Below the pieces are notes generated by a model that did not search any database, had not been told where the DNA came from, and worked only from the letters and a program-made list of their open reading frames with translations. Shown in pieces: positions 47,082-52,838 of a stretch of 64,000 bases of DNA. Source of the DNA: Telluribacter humicola (lineage in GTDB: Bacteria; Bacteroidota; Bacteroidia; Cytophagales; Spirosomataceae); contig NZ_JAFIQT010000003.1 of NCBI RefSeq assembly GCF_017355935.1, positions 255,450 through 319,449 on the forward strand, given 5' to 3'. Both the position numbers and the translations under genes were made by a program. Position 1 is the stretch's first letter. The number at the start of each line of letters is the position of its first letter.

Positions 47082-47113
47082 GCAGCTACAACCCCGGTTG
47101 TAGCTGCTTTTTT
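47082..47113 (+). terminator. Terminator of the 149-aa secreted protein gene
   Basis: An 11-bp stem GCAGCTACAAC / GTTGTAGCTGC (47082-47092 / 47097-47107), CCCG loop, six Ts. Confidence 0.9.
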
Positions 47114-47287
47114 GTTGAATTCCCCAACGTACAATATTTTCCCCAGCCCTTGTAGCTATTCCCCGCCCCCATAGGCCGCTGGTAGCCTCCAAATGGTCTT
47201 TTTCCTCTATGTGCAGCAGCAGGTCTGGTTTTTTAAATCTCTCTCCTCACCAACCTGAATGTCTCAACCTACCAAACGTAAAACAAA

Positions 47288-47623
47288 ATGAAAAGAGAAG
47301 TTATACCCTGTGTGGAAGCATGCCTGGCCTGCTACACTGCCTGTCTGGATTGTGCGAACGAAGGCATCAAAATGGCTAGCGAAGCCATGATCAACTGCAT
47401 CCAGACTTGCCTGGACTGCGCCGAAATGTGTAACCTGTGCGCCCGCTTTTCAGCCACTGATTCCGACTACCTACGCAAAGTATGTACACTCTGCGCCGAC
47501 CTCTGCCACGCCTGTGCGGCCGAATGCGAAAAATTTGACGAAGCTTTCTGCCAGACCTGCGCCGAAGCCTGCCGTACCTGTGCCGCTGAGTGCGAAGCCA
47601 TGAACGAGGTGATGGTATTTTGA
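47288..47623 (+). CDS. Four-helix-bundle copper-binding protein (Csp/DUF326)
   Basis: The 111-aa cytosolic protein has 20 Cys in four groups of five, one group per predicted helix: CVEACLACYTACLDC, CIQTCLDCAEMCNLC, CTLCADLCHACAAEC and CQTCAEACRTCAAEC. This is the pattern of copper storage proteins (Csp), whose bundle core is lined with Cys binding Cu(I). No signal peptide suggests the Csp3-like cytosolic form. No copper regulator or exporter lies beside it. Confidence 0.92.
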   Translation: MKREVIPCVEACLACYTACLDCANEGIKMASEAMINCIQTCLDCAEMCNLCARFSATDSDYLRKVCTLCADLCHACAAECEKFDEAFCQTCAEACRTCAAECEAMNEVMVF

Positions 47624-47985
47624 GGCTCTGATAAAGCTATAGGCTATATGCTTTAGGCCGTAAGCTTACTGATACTACGACTACTATACACACTTCCCCA
47701 TATATACACCTATATCACTTGTATGAAGCCTGCATTTGCCCCAAGGCCCGGCCTCCAGCGCCGGGCAGGCCCTTACACCCCAATACGCACCCAATCCCGC
47801 TGCCTCCCTTCCACAAGCTGATCTGGTACCGCAAGTACAAGTCCACCCCAATAAGTACCTCCCCATTTTCCTCCTACCAGAGGTGATACCCAGGGCATCC
47901 CTATTCAACACTACTTGAAGCCTCTATTCATCCCTCTTTCAACACTTTCCTCCCTTCGTACCTTTCCTCCTTATTAGCTCATTCG
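47624..47985. other. Intergenic region after the copper-binding protein gene
   Basis: No gene. It holds a GC-rich hairpin GCCCGGC / GCCGGGC (47746-47752 / 47760-47766) and pyrimidine-rich stretches, and passes into the repeat block before pyrC. Confidence 0.5.
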
Positions 47986-48074
47986 CTAACTGGTCACTGA
48001 AACTGGTCATTGGTCACTGACGGTCCGCTACGGTCATTCATTCTCTCAATCACTCATTCACACATTCACAATTG
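47986..48074 (+). repeat. Heptamer plus octamer repeat block abutting pyrC
   Basis: Units of GGTCACT/GGTCATT (from about 47992) are interrupted by the insert ACGGTCCGCTAC (48020-48031). Five octamers then end one base before the pyrC stop: CATTCATT, CTCTCAAT, CACTCATT, CACACATT, CACAATTG (48035-48074). Confidence 0.75.
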
Positions 48075-48075
48075 A

Positions 48076-49458
48076 CTACTGTCTCTCAAACTCCATCCGT
48101 TCTCCCTGCTTAGCCTCGTGGAATACCCCCTCTTCGTAGGCCAGGTGGCCCGACACAAAGGTATGGGTAATGCGGGAGCCGAAGGTAGTACCTTCCAGAG
48201 GGGACCAGCCACACTGGTAGTGGACCGATCCCTGTGTTACCTCCGTTTGCCGATCCAGATCTACCAGTACCAGGTCCGCCCAGTAGCCTTCCCGCACGTA
48301 GCCCCGCTCCCGGATCTGGAAGCAGTCCGCTACGGCATGGCACATTTTATCTACTACCCGCTCCAGTGAGATCTTTCCCTGCCGGTGGAACTCCAGCATC
48401 ACATGCAGCGAGTGCTGCACCAGCGGTAGCCCCGAAGGAGCCTGCCAGTAAGGCTGTCCCTTTTCGTCCAGCGTATGCGGCGCGTGGTCCGTGGCGATGA
48501 CGTCGATGCGGTCGTCGAGCAGGGCCTGGAAGATCTGCTCCTTGTGGTGCGGCGCCTTAATGGCCGGATTACACTTGATGCGGTTGCCCAGCCTCCGGTA
48601 GTCCTCCGCGTCAAACCACAGGTGGTGTACACAGGCCTCCGCCGTCACCAGCTTGGGGGTACCATCCGCCCTTAGGATCTTCCCGTTAGTGCGGGTACCG
48701 GGTTCAAACAGGGCCGTTTCCTCTCCTGTCGATATGTGCAGGATGTGCAGGCGCGTACCGTGCCGGTGCGCCAGGTCCGAGGCAAACTGCGACGACTTCA
48801 GGCAGGCTTCCTCATTGCGTACTATAGCATGAATATCGTAAGGTACCTGGTCACCGTACAGGTCTTTGTAGTACTCCATGCGCTGCCGCACGGTTGGCTC
48901 ATCCTCGCAGTGGGTGGCGATGATACAGGGCGCTCCCGCAAACAGCCGCTCCAGTACCTGCGGCGCATCCACCAGCATATTCCCCGTCGAAGAGCCCATG
49001 AATATCTTGATCCCGCACACCCGTCTCGGGTCCGTACGCATTACCTCGTCGTAGTTGTCATTGGAGGCTCCCATAAAAAAGGAGTAGTTGGCCAGCGACG
49101 TCCGGGCCGCGATCTGGTACTTATCTTCCAGCAGGGCCTGCGTGAGCGCGTTCGGTACCGTATTGGGCATTTCCATAAACGAGGTCACCCCACCCGCCAC
49201 GGCCGCCCTCGCTTCCGACCCGATGGTCGCCTTGTGCGTGAGGCCCGGCTCCCGGAAGTGTACCTGGTCGTCTATGATCCCCGGCAGCAGGTACTTCCCT
49301 GCCGCATCCAGGACCCGGTCCGCCGTTTCGCGCTGCAGGTCTTTTCCTATCTTTTCGATGCGTCCGTTCCGGACCAGTACATCCGTTTCCTGTATCATGC
49401 CTTCGTTAACAAGCCGGGCGTTGAGTATAAGTAGGCTGGAGGCGGTATTTGAGCTCAT
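48076..49458 (-). CDS. pyrC: Dihydroorotase (class I type)
   Basis: The 460-aa amidohydrolase catalyses carbamoyl-aspartate/dihydroorotate interconversion in pyrimidine synthesis. Conserved parts are PGIIDDQVHFREPGLTHKA, GGVTSFMEMPNT, the likely carboxylated Lys of GIKIFMGSSTGNML, the metal His in IATHCEDE and LHILHIST, and IATDHAPHT with the catalytic Asp. The first metal His of the usual HxH is Gln (Q65, with H67 kept), as I recall for Bacteroidota dihydroorotases. It is monocistronic. Confidence 0.92.
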   Translation of the reverse strand: MSSNTASSLLILNARLVNEGMIQETDVLVRNGRIEKIGKDLQRETADRVLDAAGKYLLPGIIDDQVHFREPGLTHKATIGSEARAAVAGGVTSFMEMPNTVPNALTQALLEDKYQIAARTSLANYSFFMGASNDNYDEVMRTDPRRVCGIKIFMGSSTGNMLVDAPQVLERLFAGAPCIIATHCEDEPTVRQRMEYYKDLYGDQVPYDIHAIVRNEEACLKSSQFASDLAHRHGTRLHILHISTGEETALFEPGTRTNGKILRADGTPKLVTAEACVHHLWFDAEDYRRLGNRIKCNPAIKAPHHKEQIFQALLDDRIDVIATDHAPHTLDEKGQPYWQAPSGLPLVQHSLHVMLEFHRQGKISLERVVDKMCHAVADCFQIRERGYVREGYWADLVLVDLDRQTEVTQGSVHYQCGWSPLEGTTFGSRITHTFVSGHLAYEEGVFHEAKQGERMEFERQ

Positions 49459-49664
49459 GAGTATGTGAGTATGTAGTTTATGAGTAGCTGTGACTTATTG
49501 AGTTGTAGAACCGCGCGGCGGCCCGGCACAGAGTAAAGGAGCGGTACGCCGCCCGGTTTTGCACAGAGTGTCACGGAGTCAACTCCTCCGTATATCGATG
49601 ACATCTCCCACAAAAGTACACTATTTCATTTTCCAAGACCAAAGTCTTTACCACCTTCCCCATT

Positions 49665-49712
49665 CACCCTTTCACCCTTTCACTCTTTCGCTCTTTCACC
49701 CTTTCGCTCTTT
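49665..49712 (+). repeat. Octamer array, six units
   Basis: CACCCTTT, CACCCTTT, CACTCTTT, CGCTCTTT, CACCCTTT, CGCTCTTT in perfect 8-nt phase. Confidence 0.85.
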
Positions 49713-49802
49713 GCCTCCGGCACACTTTTAGTAAGACCTACTCAGTAGTATGGCTGATGAGAGACGGGAGAGGCGACAGAAAAGGCTGTATTCTTTAACA
49801 AG

Positions 49803-49837
49803 CTAACACCTAATCACTAACAGCTAATAACCTACAG
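49803..49837 (-). repeat. Heptamer array running into a start codon
   Basis: CTAACAC, CTAATCA, CTAACAG, CTAATAA, CCTACAG, then the ATG at 49838. On the minus strand this is the TTAGnnn family. Confidence 0.75.
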
Positions 49838-50047
49838 ATGAAAACGCTCGGAATCATTCTCGCGATAGTAGGACTGGCGATGCTGCTCTTTGGCGGCTTC
49901 AGCTACCAGACCGAAGAAAAAGTGGCCGATATCGGCCCCATCGAAATCAACGCCGACAAGACCAAAGAGGTAGCCTGGCCTACCTACGCCGGTGTTATCG
50001 TCCTCATCGCCGGCATCGGCCTGGTCGTGCTGGACCGGAAAAAATAA
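49838..50047 (+). CDS. Small DUF3185-like membrane protein, 69 aa
   Basis: Two hydrophobic helices (MKTLGIILAIVGLAMLLFGG and AGVIVLIAGIGLVVLD) flank a short polar loop (EEKVADIGPIEINADKTKEV) and a basic end RKK. This is the pattern of DUF3185 small inner-membrane proteins, function unknown. It is flanked by repeats on both sides with no terminator. Confidence 0.7.
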   Translation: MKTLGIILAIVGLAMLLFGGFSYQTEEKVADIGPIEINADKTKEVAWPTYAGVIVLIAGIGLVVLDRKK

Positions 50048-50053
50048 TTTCTT

Positions 50054-50124
50054 CAGTGACCAATGTCCAGTGACCAATGATTGATGATGAATGACCTCAG
50101 CGGCTGCCGTCAATGAGCAGTGAC
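50054..50124 (-). repeat. Heptamer array with one GC-rich insert
   Basis: CAGTGACC, AATGTCC, AGTGACC, AATGATT, GATGATG, AATGACC run in 7-nt phase (50054-50096). A 15-nt TCAGCGGCTGCCGTC (50097-50111) follows, then AATGAGCAGTGAC. Confidence 0.75.
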
Positions 50125-50270
50125 TAAAAACTTTATAAAGGAGCTTTGACAGGTAAGGGGATTCGGAAGAGAAGGCGTTATTTCCGCCCCTTACCGAGTC
50201 CCTTCACCTTTTCCGCTCTTGTAGAGATCTGGAAATTTCATCCCCAAATAACATAACTTCCCACTATTAG

Positions 50271-50376
50271 TCACTGGACACTGCCGGACCACCGAAGCAG
50301 CTGCGGTCACTGGTCATTGGTCACTGTACACTGGACACTGCATAATTGGTCACTGGTAACTGGTAACTGGTCATTG
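50271..50376 (+). repeat. Heptamer array with a 21-nt GC-rich insert
   Basis: After GGACACTG a 21-nt GC-rich insert (50284-50304) precedes GGTCACT-GGTCATT-GGTCACT (50305-50325). A second run at 50348-50375 reads GGTCACT, GGTAACT, GGTAACT, GGTCATT. 50125-50270 shows nothing definite. Confidence 0.8.
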
Positions 50377-50423
50377 AATTTCATTAGCTTTGTAGCCTGA
50401 ACCGTAGCCCTCCCAAGATCTTT

Positions 50424-51155
50424 ATGTTTAGCTGGTTGTTTGAGAAGAAGAAGAAGAGTCTGGACCTGTCACGCATCCGTACCGATATTCACTCGCACCT
50501 GATCCCTGGTATTGACGATGGCGTACAGACCCTGGAGGAGTCAGTCCACATGATCCGCCGCCTGCAGGAGTACGGCTACCAGCGCGTCTTCACCACCCCC
50601 CACGTCATCTGGGACTGCTACAAGAATACCCCCGAAATCATACTGGGTGGCCTCGCCCAGGTACAGGCGGCCTGTAAGGAAGCCGGTCTGACCGTAGAGG
50701 TAGGAGCCGCCGCCGAGTACTTCATCGATGAGCATTTTATAGAGATGCTGGAAGGCAAGCAGCCCCTGCTGACCCTGCCCGGCAACCGGCTGCTCGTGGA
50801 GCTCCCCTACTCGAGCCCCCTTATGAATGTTTCCGAAACCCTGTTCTCCATCATTCAGCACGGTTACCGCCCCGTCCTGGCCCATCCCGAGCGGTACACC
50901 TACTTCTATAGCGATCCCAGCATCTACCGCAAGCTCAGCAACCAGGGCTGTGAGCTACAGGTCAACCTGCTGTCGCTGACCAGCCACTACGGCGAAGGCA
51001 TCCAGCGCATGGCCGAGTGGCTGCTGCGCGAAGGCCTCATCACCTTCCTCGGCACCGACGCCCACAAGATCCAGCACCTCGACCTGGCCCGCCGCCTCAT
51101 GAATTCCTCCTGGCTGGAAAACTACCCCTTTAAGAATGACCAATTAGTACAGTGA
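50424..51155 (+). CDS. PHP-type tyrosine-protein phosphatase (CpsB/YwqE)
   Basis: The 243-aa metallophosphatase has the PHP motif TDIHSHLIPGIDDGVQ (HxH and Asp), TTPHVIWDCYK, GAAAEYFID, VLAHPERYTYF and the closing GTDAHKI. The family dephosphorylates the tyrosine tail of Wzc-type kinases and so controls polysaccharide export. Its position ahead of wza-wzc fits. The stop codon lies inside a GGTCACT-family repeat unit (CAGTGACC on the plus strand). Confidence 0.92.
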   Translation: MFSWLFEKKKKSLDLSRIRTDIHSHLIPGIDDGVQTLEESVHMIRRLQEYGYQRVFTTPHVIWDCYKNTPEIILGGLAQVQAACKEAGLTVEVGAAAEYFIDEHFIEMLEGKQPLLTLPGNRLLVELPYSSPLMNVSETLFSIIQHGYRPVLAHPERYTYFYSDPSIYRKLSNQGCELQVNLLSLTSHYGEGIQRMAEWLLREGLITFLGTDAHKIQHLDLARRLMNSSWLENYPFKNDQLVQ

Positions 51156-51268
51156 CCGGGCGGCGTTCCGCCAATGTTCAGTGACCAATGAAGGAATTTT
51201 GAATGATAGAATGAGTAGTGGCTCCTCCGGCGAACCGTCAGTGACCGCCCGGCCGCCAGTGTCCAATG
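51150..51268 (-). repeat. Heptamer units with two GC-rich inserts
   Basis: CAGTGACC (51150-51157), insert GGGCGGCGTTCCGCC (51158-51172), then TTCAGTGACCAATG. Farther on, CAGTGACC (51239-51246), insert GCCCGGCCGCC (51247-51257), AGTGTCCAATG. The first unit overlaps the ywqE-like stop codon. Confidence 0.75.
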
Positions 51269-51310
51269 ATTAATCAAATAGTAGCTGGTAGGTGTATCGG
51301 GTATGAAGGT

Positions 51311-51352
51311 GCGGCCGTCGCACGGCGGCCGTCGCACGGCGGCCGTCGCACG
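51311..51352. repeat. 14-bp tandem repeat, three copies
   Basis: GCGGCCGTCGCACG three times without mismatch. Confidence 0.9.
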
Positions 51353-51355
51353 GTG

Positions 51356-51482
51356 TGGAGTTGATGTATAAAGAGAACTCTACTGCAAGACCTCGGTGGA
51401 ACTCCGTGCTTACCTCCGATAACTCTGTGGTTAATCTTTTCCCCTCATTCCTAATTCAAAAGTCATAATTCAGAATTATAAG
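51356..51482 (-). repeat. Dispersed intergenic repeats (CTCTGTGG and CTCATTCCTAATTC types)
   Basis: 51390-51435 has AACTCCGTG and AACTCTGTGGTTAATC, akin to the CACAGAG units at 49505-49590 in reverse. From 51445, CCTCATTCCTAATTC ... ATTCAGAATT repeats the block at 45905-45942 in reverse. Confidence 0.55.
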
Positions 51483-51518
51483 TCCTCCTCTCCTCCCCCC
51501 TCCTGCCTTGTCACCATT

Positions 51519-51595
51519 GGTCACTGATGGTCCGCCGATGTGGTCACTGGTCACTGGTAATTGGTCATTGCTAAATAGGTCACTGATCATTGTTT
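51519..51595 (+). repeat. Heptamer array with one GC-rich insert
   Basis: GGTCACTG, insert ATGGTCCGCCGATGT (51527-51541), then GGTCACT, GGTCACT, GGTAATT, GGTCATT (51542-51569), and GGTCACTGATCATTG near 51577-51591. Confidence 0.8.
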
Positions 51596-51648
51596 CCTGA
51601 TAACTAAATGGAAATCTGTTGCATTTTTTAAAGAATATCGGCTATTAC

Positions 51649-51777
51649 AAAACCGTTCGTGAAACGGCTGGGCGAACTATGGGGCGGTTTTCCTAACTTG
51701 CAATGGTGTAATGGAGTACAACCCAAACCACCCTCCCGCCTGGTTACATAGCCGGAAGTGGTTTGGCCATTTTTTTA
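51649..51777 (+). promoter_or_regulatory. Two-hairpin leader with terminator ahead of wza (possible attenuator)
   Basis: First hairpin: AAAACCG / CGGTTTT (51649-51655 / 51685-51691) with inner CCGTT / AACGG. Second: CCAAACCAC / GTGGTTTGG (51723-51731 / 51758-51766), followed by GCCA and seven Ts. About 140 nt then lead to the wza ATG. No gene lies upstream in this spacer for the terminator to serve. Confidence 0.55.
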
Positions 51778-51920
51778 ATTAAAAAATTAGTACGCTTTGA
51801 ATTTTTGGCAAGGTTGTTGCGGATGACCCAATATCCCCGAAGCGCCCGGCGCGTAAGAAGGGGCAAGTACCTGAACGAGAATATCCCTGTTACCAAATAC
51901 TATTTACGTAAACCACCCTC

Positions 51921-52733
51921 ATGAAATTCAAGTACCTTTCTCTAGTTCGTTTGGCTGCCTGCGCAGTAGTGGCACTTACCCTCAGCCTTACCGGCTGCGT
52001 ATCCCCCAAAACCATCGTATACTTTCAAGGCGAAGAGCTCCGCTACACGTCCGATAGCATCACCCAGAGCTACGTACCCACTTTCCAGCCCAACGACCTG
52101 CTCTCCATTGTGGTAGGGAGCTTGAGCGCCGAGTCCAACGAGATCTTCAACATGCCCAACCAGTTTACCGTAGCCGGTATGAACTACACGGCTGGCGGCG
52201 GGGGTATGCGCGGACAATCGGTGGGCTACCTGGTGGACCACGAGGGAAACATCGAAATGCCCCTGGCCGGTAAGATCAACATCCTGGGTCTGCAGCCGCA
52301 GGCCGCCTCCGAAAAGATCCGCAAGCACCTGCTCAACTACCTGCGCGAACCCACCGTCAGCATCCGTACCCTCAACTTTAAGGTCTCCGTGCTGGGCGAG
52401 GCCAACCGTCCGGCCGTGTACGTCATCCCCGACGAGAAGATCACCCTGCCCGAGGTACTGAGCCTCGCCGGTGACCTTACCATCTACGGCCGGCGCGATA
52501 ATATCCTCATCGTCCGCGAGGAAGACGGCAAGCGGGAGTACGCCCGCGTCGATCTGACCTCCCGCGATATATTCCGCTCGCCCTACTACTACCTGCACAA
52601 GAACGACGTGATCTACATCGAGCCCGTGAAGGCCCGCCTGACCTCCACCGACCGTACCATGCAGGTACTGCCCCTGGTACTCAGCACCATCACTACCGTT
52701 ACCGTGCTGATTTTCAACTTTGTACGACTGTAA
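51921..52733 (+). CDS. wza: Polysaccharide export outer-membrane protein (Wza/BexD family)
   Basis: The 270-aa lipoprotein (lipobox LTGC) has the Poly_export domain (YVPTFQPNDLLSIVVGSL) and SLBB-type parts (GYLVDHEGNIEMPLAGKINILG, FKVSVLGEANRPAVYVIPDEKITLPEVLSLAGDLTIYG). It ends in a hydrophobic TITTVTVLIFNFVRL helix, which in Wza crosses the outer membrane. It forms the export channel with Wzc. It is shorter than E. coli Wza (about 379 aa), which is normal in Bacteroidota. Confidence 0.93.
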   Translation: MKFKYLSLVRLAACAVVALTLSLTGCVSPKTIVYFQGEELRYTSDSITQSYVPTFQPNDLLSIVVGSLSAESNEIFNMPNQFTVAGMNYTAGGGGMRGQSVGYLVDHEGNIEMPLAGKINILGLQPQAASEKIRKHLLNYLREPTVSIRTLNFKVSVLGEANRPAVYVIPDEKITLPEVLSLAGDLTIYGRRDNILIVREEDGKREYARVDLTSRDIFRSPYYYLHKNDVIYIEPVKARLTSTDRTMQVLPLVLSTITTVTVLIFNFVRL

Positions 52734-52745
52734 GCAGAGAGAGGC

Positions 52746-52769
52746 CTGGGGCCCCGGCCCCGGCCCCAG
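52746..52769 (+). repeat. GC-rich hairpin between wza and wzc
   Basis: CTGGGGCC / GGCCCCAG (52746-52753 / 52762-52769) with a CCGGCCCC loop, in a 57-105 bp spacer. There is no T-run, so it may modulate rather than end transcription. Confidence 0.5.
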
Positions 52770-52838
52770 CCATGACCGTTAGATAAATAGTTGTATTTTC
52801 CCAATAAGCCAAAACCTTACGAGGCTACCTTTGTTACC

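Larger units (their letters stand above)
49459..49837. other. Repeat-filled intergenic region between pyrC and the 69-aa protein gene
   Basis: No gene. 49505-49590 holds CACAGAG-type units next to GC-rich inserts (CCGCGCGGCGGCCCG, GCGGTACGCCGCCCG). The octamer and heptamer arrays in the rest are listed separately. Confidence 0.6.

Noticed and set aside
47684-47918. Short open frames on both strands after the copper-binding protein gene
   Set aside because: Both strands are open by base bias, with no promoter, motif or plausible start.
47986-51595. CRISPR array
   Set aside because: Units are 7-8 nt with no 24-40 nt repeats and regular spacers, and there are no cas genes in the window.
51942-52598. 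218-codon open frame antisense to wza
   Set aside because: The sense gene has a lipobox and export domains; the antisense product has no recognisable feature.
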